A stretch of 64,000 nt of DNA from Eunapius fragilis (lineage: Eukaryota; Porifera; Demospongiae; Spongillida; Spongillidae). Below are positions 24,001 through 35,157 of this stretch, piece after piece. The DNA lies in contig OY811981.1 in assembly GCA_963681505.1 (NCBI GenBank), forward strand, positions 5,363,727 through 5,427,726, in the 5' to 3' direction. The position numbers and the translations under genes were made by a program. The notes under the pieces were generated by a model. The model made no database searches, was not told the DNA's origin, and saw only the letters and a list, made by a program, of their open reading frames with translations. The first letter of the stretch is position 1. Each line of letters opens with the position of its first letter.

Positions 24001-27000
24001 CTCGATTTAAATTAAGTTTCATCAGTACAACCAAGCAAATTAACACGATACAACTTATAGACATTATATTGTGTACCTAAATAACTTTAGAACATTAATG
24101 TTTCGATGAATGAGCTTTATTGTACTCCCAAGTTACTTTCTTAGCTTTCTCTAGAAGCTGTTTAGTTGGCTCGAATTTCTTGCAAGGATCATCAACGCCT
24201 AGTTTCACTTGAATAATTGAAGGGAGAGTTCCATCAAGTCCAAGGCTGGGGCGGAATGGTGTCTTGTTCTTTCGAACCATGCTAAAAATCCTTTCCTCTG
24301 ATGCATTGGAATGAGGAATAACCAATACTACCTTCGGTACCTGAGCTAAGCGAAGAAACATTGGTTGAGATGAACCAATTTTTTGTATCTTGCATAAATG
24401 GCTCCATCTTCATTAACCTTAGCCTCTTCCCAAACTTCATCAGGAATGTCTGCATCCCTCTGTAGCTGATAGCGAATAAATTCTTCTTGCAGCAATTCCA
24501 TATCTCCTGGGCTTGTCAAATTATGTAGATGTGGAAAATGGTGGACAAAGAACTGTACTGAATCAAAGCTATTTTGGTCTCTCTTCTCAAAATTCACAAA
24601 CCTTGCATGCATCAGAATTTCATCCTTCAAAGGGTATGTATTTATAATGTACTGAGTTGCTGTAGTGTAGAAAATGCGCACACCCTTATAGAACCTCAGA
24701 GTTCCCTATGTCACCATCATCTAGGCGCTTGTTAAGCATATGTTTGGTTATAAATCCAATGAAGACAGTTGAATCTGGCAACTGATTGTCTGTTGAAACA
24801 GAGTCAACATTGATCAAGTCTTCATTATCTTGGGCCTCTCGAATTACACTGATCTTCACAAACTTCCTCAGAACTGTAGTCAAAAAGGACTGTAGCTTTT
24901 CTTGAATTACATGAATACATGGAGTTTCTCGCTGAAGGAATTTGTTGATGGAAGTAAAGGATGGCAAAACAGCCTGGTAGAACATCAGATATACTTTAGT
25001 AAGGGGGTTTTCAAAGTGCTGCTTCAAACGTCCAAACCTTGGTTGGGTTTCCTCTGATGATAGAAAGTAAGACTTCAACCCAGCATATACCTTCAGAGCT
25101 TGTTCAACAGCTAGTTCAAGACTGAGCCAGCGGGTTGACACATGCTTGATGACTTCTCTATATTTCACATCACAAAAGTCACAAAATTCAGAAAGCTGAT
25201 TCTTTCGTTTAGTGCTCTTATCGAACCAGTAGTACAAGCCAACAAGGATGTCTTCTACATCAAAACCTGTTTCCCCCTGAAAAGCTTCAGCACCTTTAGT
25301 GGCAGTGTTATGCACCATTTGACATGGGCATCCCATAAAATATATTGCAGGGTTTTGTTGCTGTACTCTTGTTTTGATCGAATTCCTTTTCCCAATATTT
25401 ACACTAGTGTTATCTACGCCAAACGCAACACATTTGTTCCAGTCAACACCAAACTTCATCAATGCTTCGTTGATTTTTGTGTAGATGGCTTCCTTCAGCT
25501 GTTGATCCCGTTGTGAGACACATATCCAACAGTTGTGTCATGACCCTACCTCTGTCCGCATCATAGATGCGGACAGTTAGGGGATTCATCTTTTGTAACC
25601 CAGAATCATTTGATCCATCTGTTGCAAGTGAGAAAGGTTCATTCTTCATATGGTCAACCAAAGACTTCTGAAGGTCTACAGCCATTGCACCATTTAAGAT
25701 ACCAGTTGTTTTAGTTCGAGCACAGGAGTACACATTTGCAATTGAGCTATCTGGAAATATGTCTTTAAATAAAGGGCTTAGATGATCAGTTACGGCAATG
25801 GGTATATCATGATGTGCCAGAACTGTCGCTACTTTAACCTCAGCTCTTGTCACTTTTTCCTGGAGTGGATCATTTTCTGATGGAAAAAACGAATCTATTT
25901 GCTTCTGATTTTCAAGACCCTGGACATTGCTGCAATGTTTTTTGCCATCAATGTGACGTCTGACATCCTTCTCTCCCTGATGCTCACAGCTCACTGCACA
26001 CTGACAGATAGTACACGTAAACTTGTAATTGCTGCTGCGGCATGGTTGAATGCAAGGCCACTTCTTGATCCATCCTGGGTTAAACTTAGTTCAATACTTA
26101 GCTGCACCATCCATCTTCCTTTTTTTTTGTTTGCTGTCCTTCCCTTTCCGTTTCGACATCATCACTGGCAGCAGTTGCCTCGATCTCATCTTCGGACAAA
26201 CGCTCCATCATTAGACACGCTCTCGTACCCGTACCTAATAAGTTATAACCTCGTGCCCACATTTATGCGCATGCGTAAAAAATAAAAATGCTGGAGATTT
26301 TAGCAAGTGTGCGTGTGAGCTGGAGAATAAGAGCAAATGCATGTGTCTCCAGCCTAATACGTGAGACTTGGCAGGTCTGGGCAAGTACTTAAAAAAAGTA
26401 ATCAAATTGATCATGTACGACGGCACTATGATTCCGATTCGTGCAAAAGAAAGACTGCATGCGCAGCAGCCGCAATAAGCCTGCATGCATCGCAGTCTCC
26501 TGATAAGAGGCAGCGGCCCCTGTGCACGAGTGCTACGACTACTGCTTCTCCCGAGGAATGCTCTACTTGCGATGAATCCTTTGCTAGCAATGATTCCGTT
26601 GCTAGTGTAGAGCACAATCAGCCTAAGCCGTTCTGTTGTGGGTATACGCCAGATGTTCCTTCTCCCTTCGTTCATAACTGGGCATTGAGGTTCTAAAGTA
26701 TGCTCTACGTAAAGAAGAATACGTAGGAGTGCTTTGGGAAGGAATATGCAGCAAAGGATCAGGAGAGGAGGCTTGCCATGGACCTCACCAAGTTGAATAG
26801 TGATGCTACTTCAGTTACCAACCCAGCTCTTTTTTTGGAGCAAAGCTGTTTTAGTGCAGGACAGGTGATTATACATTCATTGCTAAGCGGTTTCTTTGTG
26901 CAAATTTGTGGTTACGTATGAGGGCGTAGGGTGGTGGGTACCCTTTTATGAAATGTAGGGATGGTTGTTTACAAAAACTTTTTTGCCCCCCCCCCCCTCC

Positions 27001-28741
27001 CCTTCGGTGCTAATAAATAAATAAATTTATATTCAAGCCAAACAACCAGAAGGAAAAAAAATCAATACCCTTAAAATCAAGTTGCAATATTGAATGTTTT
27101 ATTCCGAAGTAGAGATATTAATTAACAAAGTGGCTGGCTGGCTGTCCTTGCGTAACACAGAATCATATTCCTGTGTCCCAACCTTTTCTCCTCATCCCTC
27201 CAGTGTCCCAGCTTTTAGCTAGCTTGCAAACAATTTTTGCCTGCTAATAACTATCTGTTAAATAAAATCCTCAATTATATATCTCTTCTTTTTTTTTTAC
27301 AACTAGAAAAACATCCTTATTAAGGACCAACCTTAATAAGGACAATTAGAGAATAAAGTTTAAGTATCCTGTGTATATGAACAGTGTGCATGTACGTGTT
27401 AATATGCATGTTTGGGTCTGGTTTGTCCTGTTCATTCTAATCACTGCTGCAATTCTTTCTGTCTCCTGCAGTGATTGACCTCAGCCATATTAGGTCTGAG
27501 GAGTTGGACCAGGAGCACTTGGACCTCATACCTTCCTGTGCTTTCATGGACACGCCCTCCAAGGTCCAACCCAAAATAGCTCGGAAGCGTGGCCGCAAGG
27601 CGTACCTGTATGCCCCCCAGGGGGAACAGTCGCCACCACCGCTATCTGAGCAGTCTGAGCCTGTGGATAATACGTTGGACCAGTGTGATGGCTGTGACGA
27701 CAACAATTCATTCTATAGGCACGTCTAAGGGTACTTAACCTATTACTGCTGAGATGCGCATATCTGCATCAAAGATGTGTTTACCGTAACAAATGAATTC
27801 TTTGAGATCTTTTGAAAAATTATACCAATTTGAAGTTACTCATGTTCATGGCTTCACATTATGTTGTTGAAAACCCCTCCCAGCTACCTAAGATTCCTCT
27901 GCTCCCTCATTTAGTTGTTTTGCTCTACTTTAGCTAAACAAAAATATTCCGACGTTAATCGGTTAACTCAGCTCAGTTGGAACTTATTTTCTATGAGATA
28001 GTTTGATTGCATTAAAGAATGGGGTAGTAGCCATGTGTGTAATGTGTTTATTCATCAGACTGCTGCTCCGTAATTAATAAATGTGTTGGGAGTATGTTTG
28101 ACCACCCTCTCGCACCCCACCACCATACACACACACAGCCCCAGGTATCAGTCTGTGGGAAAGAAGAAACCATGTCCCCAGTGTGGTACCAACATCCTCA
28201 AGAAGTGCAAGAAGTGTCCTCTGTGTGGGAAGACTTTTGGTCTCTTTGCCTTTGGGCGTCGTCAGTGTACCAGCTGTGGGCGTGTCAATCTGGCCAAGTA
28301 TACCAGTTGCAACAAGTGTGGGGCCAATTTACAGAATGCTCCAATTGCACTTCCAAAAGGTTTGCAGTGTGAATGTGTGTGTGTGTGTGGAGGGTAGTAG
28401 CTATACATTGGGGCTACAGTCTCATGTCACACATACACACGGTGTACACACACCACACTCACAAAATACATGTATGCTACTTAGACCTCAACATTTTTAG
28501 ATAGAAGCAGCTGTTTAACTTCACCAGTTGGTTGCATACTATCATGGAGAGCACATGTAGCTTCTATTTTAATAATATCCTTTGTTGTGTCAATTCTAAT
28601 TCATTAGGAAGCGTTTGTTTTGTATATGTTTTGATAAATGTGGGAAAGCATGGCTATTTCATGTGTGTGGATCATCAGCATTTACTGTCTGTAGACCTAT
28701 TGTTCACATACACTGTGGGACATTCAAGGCTTGAATCTTTA

Positions 28742-28782
<41 letters not shown>

Positions 28783-31700
28783 CTTTCCATCATCAGATGA
28801 TGAAATCAGGGACTCACCACAGCCAGCGCCAGAGTATGTGTGCAAGAGAAGACGTATGCACGCACTTCCAGCAACCTATTCCAGTCATAACCATGACGAC
28901 GGGGAAACACCTCTAGGAGGCACCCAACTCTCTCGCAACACTTCAACGGCATCCGAGGCTGATGAGGAGATGGTTGACTATGAGTTTGACGAGGAAGAAG
29001 ATTGTCCCGATGACTCTGAGCTCTCCATGGCTAAATCCCCAATAAAGTCACGGCATACAGGTAAAGGAAGGGGGCGGGGCATTGCAGTTGAGAAAACTTC
29101 TGTGCTTCGAAATCCGCATTGTGTTTGGCTTTTATAGTAACTGCTTTAGCAGCAGACAGCTAGTTGCCACACACCCTGCAATTATTGCATGTGAAATCCA
29201 TTCCCTGTGGTGTATACTATGTCCACCATGTCATTGTGTATTGTAATTTAAACATGTTCAACCAAGCTTATAGTCAAATGCCCTGGTCATTCTTGTATCC
29301 TTATTTGTTTGTTTTTTTTTGGTGGGGGGTCCCCTCTGTGCGTAGGTTATCAGTATGGACGTGTTCCTTGGGCTAATACTGAAGTGGCCGTGTTGGTGGA
29401 TGAGAAAGGTGTTCTGAGGTTCTGTCTACATGAGCTGTGCACAAGGGTTCTCACTGAGCACTCAAAGGTTGATGTCTTTGACATGGTTAAGGACCTCAAC
29501 CTGCCCATGGAACAAGGGGATGTGTCTCTACTTAAGAAGCTACAGGCGCTCGGCATGCACTCCAACAGGTGTGTGTGTGTGTGTGTTTGCATGTGTGTGT
29601 GTGTGTGTGGTGTATGGATGTGTGGATGTGGGATGGAGAAACAGTTGCTATTAACACTTCATCTCATGGCTCTGATGTACGGTTATAGTGTTGTGTGCCT
29701 ATAAATGGCCATGCAAGGCATGGTACCCACGCCTTTCGATCGCTTAACATCTTGTTTGCCTTATAAGCAAAAACAGAAACAGACTGATGTTGGTAAGAAG
29801 TGAAAAGATGGTACTTCCATAGTTATGGGAGTGGCACGGGAAGTGCTTGTATATTCATGTCTCGGAGTAGTGGGAAGCCGGTTGTCAACAATAATTTTGA
29901 AGTGAATTGAACTTTCCTGCTGAAAGATATGGTTGGTCCAAGGGGTATCGCATGCTGCAACACTGGCACGAAGCTAATTCAAGACCCCAAAATCTATTTT
30001 ACCATAGAGAAATGGTGTAGTATGAAGTGTTGAAAACAGTAAGTTGATAGCTTTGACTGTTAGGAACTTACAGCAATTCAAACGTGATGCATTTTTACAA
30101 CAAAATTTTGCAATATGCCTTTTTCGCTGCCATGATCTCATATAATTTAACTGCCCTAATTAATAGCACCCACATCCAATATGAATCCCATGCCCTATCC
30201 CTCCCTCCCTCCTCCCCAGGTCGCCCATCTGCCGACTGATCGTCGCAGAAGACCTTTGGGCATTGTTGGATGCCCTACAAGAGCCCGTCCCAGATGAGGT
30301 CCACCAGCACTTGGAGACCGTCACCCTGACCACGCCCCTCAATTCTAGCTTCTCCTCCCCCCCGGCCCCGCCTCCCGTCAGCAGGCCCTCGCAGCTCACT
30401 GTGTGCAGGTCCCCGGAGCCAGTAGCCACGCCCTCATCCATGCCGGTACAGGACAGCCCCGCCCTCAACCTCAACCCGGGCACCACCCCAGTCATTGCGG
30501 AGGATGAAAGTGGTATGTGTGGGGAGGGGACGATAGTACCCTTGGTGCCTAAGAAGGGGGTGTAAGTACATGTAGTTGGCCTGCTGGTTTTTTTTTTTTT
30601 TGTTCATCTGTGATCCAGTGTCCACCATCAGTGATTTACCCCGCCATGTTTTTGCCCAGGGGAGGGGGGGGATTAGGAATATATTTAAATATAGATGGGT
30701 GGTCGAAAATAAAAGTTTTCCCTCCGTATGCTGTGAAATGGCAGCAAGGACCAGCCCAAACAGGACGGGTTTTTTTTTTCCCAATGCGCAATGCGATGAA
30801 TCGTAAAAGTTACGTCAGCCTCATGTGTATCACGTTCTTGCTGATGGCTGTGGCTGTTCAGAAGGTCTTTTCAAAGCCAAAGATGAACTGCCATCCTGCA
30901 AGAAGTGTTGCAGAATGCCTCAGACGGGCTAAGAGACTGCCGCGACCTTTGCCATTAAAGCCTTGAAAATAAACGTTCCTGGTAAAAATAATTAAGTCCG
31001 TATCACCTTTGGTGGGCAGATCAATGTTTCTGATACACTGCATCAAAAGTACCGTTATGGTTCTGAGTTTTTGATTATTTTAAATGCATCTTCTGTACAT
31101 GTATACAATGTTGTATTTACTGTCCATAAAGGTACTGTTTAGGTATCTAAACAGAGTTTAATGGGCACCAGTAATTCATGTAACCACATCTTATCACCAG
31201 AGTTATAATTAGCCTAGCCTCACACCGCACCTCCCTCACTATTGTACCAATGGTGGCTCGCTTTGTTAGTTGCATGAGTAAAGCGCCCGCCAAATGGGGC
31301 GCTGTTGAATCAGGTGCGCCGCCTTTGTTGGCAGATTCTAAAGGAGGGCTAACTAATGGGGTATAATAGCATGCATGCGACAATACCTGGCACCATTCAC
31401 CAGACACAGCCCTGACTGTTCACACTTCCCTCCCTCCACTCCCTTTGTGCATTGCTGTGTTGTACTATGCTATTGTTTGTACATTTTAATTACAATCTGG
31501 CAGGGCGGAGCCCTACGGGCTTGTCCCTACGAACCCGGCTAGCCAAGCCTGGACCAGCGTCCTGGCTTGGTACGCAGGTCATCCAGTTAGTGGCCTGCGT
31601 CACCCTGGTACCTGTCTTAGCCGGAGGGCTTTCCCAACTATACTGGCCCTGCAGCCAAGCCTGGACCAGCGTCCTTGCTTGCCACACTGGCCACCTGGCT

Positions 31701-33692
31701 TGTGGTTAGCGACACTAGCTGGTGCCACCACAGCTGGGGGTTGGGGAACGTTACACAGGCTCGTGGGATACTCTTGCCCTTGCCCCCAGTTGTTGCCAAA
31801 CCAGTCAGTAACATCGCATCACACCTACAGTATAGCACACATAGGCTCAGTTTGGGGCATTACTGATTGATAGGTAAGGTACTGTGTTAGGACTCTACAG
31901 CATGGGAGTCTAGAATAATGCAGCATAGCGGTGAATTACTGGGTTGATAATTAAGCAGATGATGGGTATGCATGCTCACATTCAATTCATACAAAGCACA
32001 ATGAGGGGAGTTAGGTTTGTCAAATTAGGGACAAACTAGGGGGTATGAGCAGTTAATCTGTACCATTATCAGACTATTTCCAACGTGACAGAATGTTTGG
32101 GAGTGTGCATTATTAAGAATAGTCAGGGCACTTGGAGATTTGAATTATACACTCATGTTGTGCTTTGATCTAGCATGCATTGTTGGTCATTCCTGTACAC
32201 AGGTTTTGAGTCCACACTCCACGAGCTGCAGTGCAGCGACGGGCAGTATGTGTCCATCCTTAGGGCGTGGAATGGTGGGCAGTACGTGTGCCTACCTGAG
32301 GTGTGGAGGAAGTACTTCCCAGAGGTCAACCGTAACAACCTCACTGGGGTTCTGAAGAAGCTTGAACTGGACACACATCTCCCCACTGGACAGCAGGCCA
32401 CTCTGCTTAGGTCTGCGGGGGTCATCTCGCTAAGGTATGTGAAGGGCTGGGGAGGAGAGGAGTCGGTACTTCTCGGAAGGGGGTTGTGCTTTCACTTTTT
32501 GCTTTGTGCTTTTTTCAGAGGTGCGCCTGGTCGTCTGATGAAAGTGGAAGATATGCAGGCCTTGCTGGATAGTATTGGAATACCTTTGCAAATTGGGACA
32601 GGAGGAAAGGTACAACATGTGTGTCCAGGTGCAATCTGTGCATGGGACTGCTATGGTGTGTAATGTCCATCCCAGCAGAGGAACAGGCTTTGTTTATGCC
32701 TGTGTGTTGTGAAGTGCAGTACAAACTCACCCGCACCTTTGCACTTGCTTTGGCGTACATGTAGTTCACACACTTTAATGGTTTGTCGATGTCAGTTTCA
32801 TTATTTATACTTGGACAGGTGAAGATGGCGGGCACGCTTGCATGCATAGGCATTCTTGAGAACCATTTGTGTATGGTTCACATGTATTTCAGGCAGTTCA
32901 ATAGACAAAATGTGTAAGGTGGTGTTAGCGCTCAATGTAAGCTTGTTTTTACATTGTGGAATGTGCCAGCGTTGATGTTGACCATATATTGCTGTGTGCA
33001 CACAGGGGGGGTGCAGCTTGATGCTGCAGTGCTGCTTGTTGGCTGGTCATAGCTTGAGGTTTAGAGGTTGTAAGCCTAATGTGCAATGCACGTGCATGTG
33101 CAAGATATAAGGGGCTAAATTTTTTGGGTCCCCTTGTTATCATTCCTCGCAATAACACCATTCCTGCTATCTGCGTCACAGGCGCCAACTCCTGCCAAAC
33201 AAGGAACTCATCAAACCACACCCAAGCCACGCCCCACCAGTATTGTCCCCAAGCCTGTTGCTCCAAGGGTGTGTGATGAGCGGCCTACTCCGGTCCAGAG
33301 GGTTGGTCTGCCCAGCAACATTGGTATGGCTGTACTGTACATTGGTGTTATGTTTATTTGGATGGGCCCCAAACCATTGTGTTCTTTTTTTACTAATGTG
33401 TTTCCATCCTCGTCCCCAGACTCTCGGCTTGCCCAGTGTATGCAAAATGTCCTTACTGCTCTGGGTCCAGAAGACATTGAAAATCTGCTCAAAGAACGTG
33501 CCAGGACTGCCTCCGAGTCCTCAGTACTAGCTGAGCAGGAAGCCAATGGTGAGTGGCTCTTCGGGTGGGTACTATTTGGGGGAAGATGTGTTTGGTAGTA
33601 GGTAGTGAAGTTGTAGAAGTGGAGTACATGTACATACCTCAAGTACATACCTGTAGGTGTCAGATTACACATTGCTGCAGCCACAGCACATT

Positions 33693-33771
<79 letters not shown>

Positions 33772-34730
33772 AGGTATGAAGATGTATAAGTATAAGCTCT
33801 GTGCAGAGTAGTGGGAAGTTGCTGACTACTTCTAAAGTGTTGTGAGATGACACATCTGTGTGTATGTGTGTGTTAGTGGAGGGAAGGGCACAGAAGGGCA
33901 TACCATTGATGAAGGTGTGCGCCATTCTATTCCAGTGGCCCCCTTTTCGATAATGAGGCATACATGTGTATTAATGGGGTAGCTCTGGGCCAGAGCGGTG
34001 TGTCTATGCAGATGGTTGTCCACCATTCCTCTTGCTGCCTCATTTAGTTGATTTTGGACAACTCTATTTTATTTAAACAAAATATTCCGGTGTTAATCAG
34101 TTAGAGGCTTTCTGGTGGGTGTTGGTTTACTAAATACAAACGAGGACATAAGTGTGGGTTCATCCCTCATTGGATTATCACCCTCTTGATCCTATTAGAG
34201 TCCATGATCTATTGTCCCGAAAGCCATCCCTGGGGTACAATTGTACACCCATGTGCATGTACAGCACTTTTGCTGTTGGGTGCTTATGGAACCTAGTTAC
34301 ATTTAATGATAGTGGCACTTTTTTTTGATACCCACACAACAAGCCATGTTTGTTGAGCTATCCATTAGCACCCAGGTGTAAAAGTGTACCCGATGACAGT
34401 CTGTAATACCCTTGCGCACTAGTGCCATGTATCTGGGTGTACTCGGGTACCCGGGAGCAGTTAGTCAGGGTTTGAAGTCGAAACTCTCTCCCTTTCTCCC
34501 CCCCCCCTCCCCCCCTCAATTCAGGAGTGGCATCTGAACTGAATGGGGTTGAGCAGCTTATTGCAGCAAGGAGGGAACTGTGCTTGGTGCTGAATAAGGA
34601 GATAGGCTACCTTAGGGCCACCACACAGGGATACATGGCTGAGATAGTCAGGCTCAGCGGCGTACAGAAGCAGGCATTTCAGGATGTGGAAGATCTGCTA
34701 GCCTCACACGGAGCACTGCTGAACTCTTGA
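12573..34730 (+). CDS. Large nuclear-type protein with zinc ribbons and two SKI/SNO/DAC-like domains, 16 exons
   Basis: Exons: 12573-16719, 19746-19952, 20114-20152, 20596-20808, 21664-21842, 22175-22334, 27472-27718, 28145-28359, 28797-29060, 29346-29568, 30220-30512, 32203-32434, 32519-32609, 33182-33323, 33420-33548, 34525-34730. Phases agree at all 15 joins, predicting 2,328 aa. Seen in order: Cys-pair zinc-ribbon-like region at about residues 136-200 (CNHCG, CHHCH, CPSCH, CKQCG); a very long P/S/T-rich part; 9-aa LLPDRGAPG and 8-aa STERSVGT repeats near 1190-1310; an acidic run (exon 4); an unrecognised Cys-containing segment (exons 5-6); a second zinc-ribbon block at about 1731-1802 (CPQCG, CPLCG, CTSCG, CNKCG); a SKI/DAC-like domain at about 1891-1995 (LLKKLQALGM, PICRLIVAEDLWALL); another at about 2063-2170 (VCLPEVWRKYF, LLRSAGVISL, RLMKVEDMQALL); and a helical C-terminal exon. 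Known: SKI/SNO/DAC domains occur in DACH and SKI transcriptional co-regulators. Inference: a nuclear regulator. The exon 2 donor (G|GTCAGA) is weak and intron 7 is GC-AG. No orthologue name is given. Confidence 0.8.
16719..16940. repeat. TG-rich simple repeat after the exon 1 donor
   Basis: (TG)n interspersed with TTTG and GGG begins directly at the GTAAGTGTG donor of the 4.1-kb exon 1. Reading through it adds only C/V-rich sequence, so the open frame beyond 16719 is not real protein. Confidence 0.8.
17436..17592. repeat. 30-bp minisatellite
   Basis: Five copies of a unit made of AGAGCAGACATGTGTGTATG plus TTGTAATTAT, the last two decayed into (GT)n. Confidence 0.8.
18851..18922 (+). mobile_element. 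Half-copy of the long-palindrome element
   Basis: The sequence from AAAAACATCTTCTAATGAGA to GGTGGTGTGAAGAGG matches the left arm of the palindromes at 38342, 58287 and 62297 without a right arm. It shows the family is dispersed beyond the tandem array. Confidence 0.65.
20340..20580. repeat. 24-bp minisatellite
   Basis: About ten copies of CTCACCTGATGTCTTCCCCT plus TTG(C) run up to the exon 4 acceptor of the SKI/DAC-like gene. Its pyrimidine-rich units probably supply the polypyrimidine tract. Confidence 0.85.
21030..21484. repeat. 25-bp minisatellite
   Basis: (GT)n grading into about 17 copies of GTGGAGTGCTGGTTACCTCA plus (TG)n, in intron 4. Three frames stay open across it with C-V-E-C-W-L-P repeats, an artefact. 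Confidence 0.88.
22063..22153. repeat. 30-bp tandem triplication
   Basis: Three copies of a unit containing CTGTGGGTAGCTAACCTTCC and ACCATTACCA end just before the exon 6 acceptor. Confidence 0.8.
23030..23212. mobile_element. Hairpin MITE
   Basis: CTCATAATTGAATTGTTT on the left is answered by an inverted ACAATTCAATTATGAG on the right. An inner pair (GTCAACTATTACAACC against GGTTGTAATAGTTGAC) extends the stem. The whole folds into an imperfect hairpin of about 180 bp. Family unknown. Confidence 0.6.
23904..26379 (-). mobile_element. Decayed hAT DNA transposon
   Basis: The ends CAGAGCTGCCAAGGTCT (left) and CAGACCTGCCAAGTCTCAC (right, reverse strand) are hAT-type inverted repeats. Between them the minus strand encodes transposase pieces: a BED-finger-like segment near 25950-26100 (FNPGWIKKWP, CTICQ, HIDGKKH), a central part (25443-25994 and 24686-25462, with ATDGSNDSGLQKMNP and STRWLSLE), and a C-terminal dimerisation region (24095-24361, SNASEERIFSMVRKNKT). 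Frame changes near 25450, 24683 and 24355 and a stop near the BED finger show it is dead. A clean 8-bp target duplication is not visible. A small G-rich minisatellite sits at 23915-23990. Confidence 0.85.
26361..26696 (+). other. Unrecognised 111-codon open frame
   Basis: A Ser/Ala/Thr-rich frame includes HYDSDSCKRK and a Cys-containing end (FCCGYTP). It overlaps the right end of the hAT element. It could be a captured exon or chance; I recognise no domain, and codon content does not settle it. Confidence 0.15.
27719..28144. other. GC-AG intron (intron 7)
   Basis: The upstream exon ends TTCTATAG and is followed by GCACGT, a GC donor. No GT donor keeps the phase, whereas joining at 27718|28145 restores the frame (R-Y-Q-S-V-G-K-K-K). 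A sequence near 27890-27970 resembles one at 34040-34110. Confidence 0.55.
30513..32202. other. Intron 11 of the SKI/DAC-like gene
   Basis: Besides the nested peptide frame, this holds a GC-rich repeat at about 31500-31690 in which AAGCCTGGACCAGCGTCCT occurs twice within 120 bp, a partial tandem duplication. No exon with compatible phase was seen. Confidence 0.5.
30796..30966 (+). CDS. Possible nested gene for a 56-aa secreted cationic peptide
   Basis: This lies inside intron 11 of the SKI/DAC-like gene, same strand. The peptide has a textbook signal sequence (MNRKSYVSLMCITFLLMAVA core, likely cleavage after about residue 26) followed by a short mature region with two cysteines, many Arg/Lys and a Pro-Leu repeat near the end. 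An AATAAA signal follows the stop directly (30968-30973), and an AT-rich TATA-like stretch lies near 30680-30695. Inference: a small independent gene or retrocopy making a secreted peptide of unknown role. It could also be chance; no homologue is known to me. Confidence 0.4.
   Translation: MNRKSYVSLMCITFLLMAVAVQKVFSKPKMNCHPARSVAECLRRAKRLPRPLPLKP
33697..33766. repeat. (CA)n microsatellite
   Basis: Pure (CA)35 in intron 15 of the SKI/DAC-like gene. Confidence 0.9.
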
Positions 34731-34747
34731 GGACAGCATTCACACCA

Positions 34748-34753
34748 AATAAA
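34748..34753 (+). promoter_or_regulatory. Polyadenylation signal, SKI/DAC-like gene
   Basis: AATAAA lies 18 bp after the stop codon. The same signal follows each duplicated last exon (for example 41082-41087). Confidence 0.75.
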
Positions 34754-35157
34754 AGCTTTATGTGTGGGCACATTTATATTTCACTTTCATTTCTCAGTGT
34801 CTAAATTGTTCAATGAGAACTGAAGTGAAACTGCATGCCTTATTTGCCTTTGGTGGTGTTTTTTTATATGCCTCCATTTCTCCGAAGTGAGGCTATTCTG
34901 TGCCTTTGTGTGCTATCTGGAGGTCAAAGGAGATGATGACATGCAGGAAACGCTCCTTCCATAGCTCCTCTGCGCTGTATACAGGCTGATCTGACGATAA
35001 CTAATCACTTGCTGTATCACAGCTCGTTACTATCATTAGATAACATGAGTTTTAATTTGTAACCAGCGTCTATAAAAACATATACACGTACATATGTGCA
35101 CTATTGTCTACAGCATGCAATCTTGCCTCTTACAAAAGGCGCATTAATGACGTAACG

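Larger units (their letters stand above)
22335..27471. other. Intron 6 of the SKI/DAC-like gene
   Basis: This 5.1-kb intron carries a hairpin MITE (23030-23212), poly-G runs at 22979 and 23510, a decayed hAT transposon (23904-26379), an unrecognised open frame (26361-26696) and a 12-bp-stem hairpin near 27312-27341. Nothing else is recognised. Confidence 0.6.

Noticed and set aside
34731-35157. Possible RNA gene between the convergent genes
   Set aside because: Only the 3'UTRs and polyadenylation signals are visible; no tRNA or snRNA boxes were found here or elsewhere in the window.
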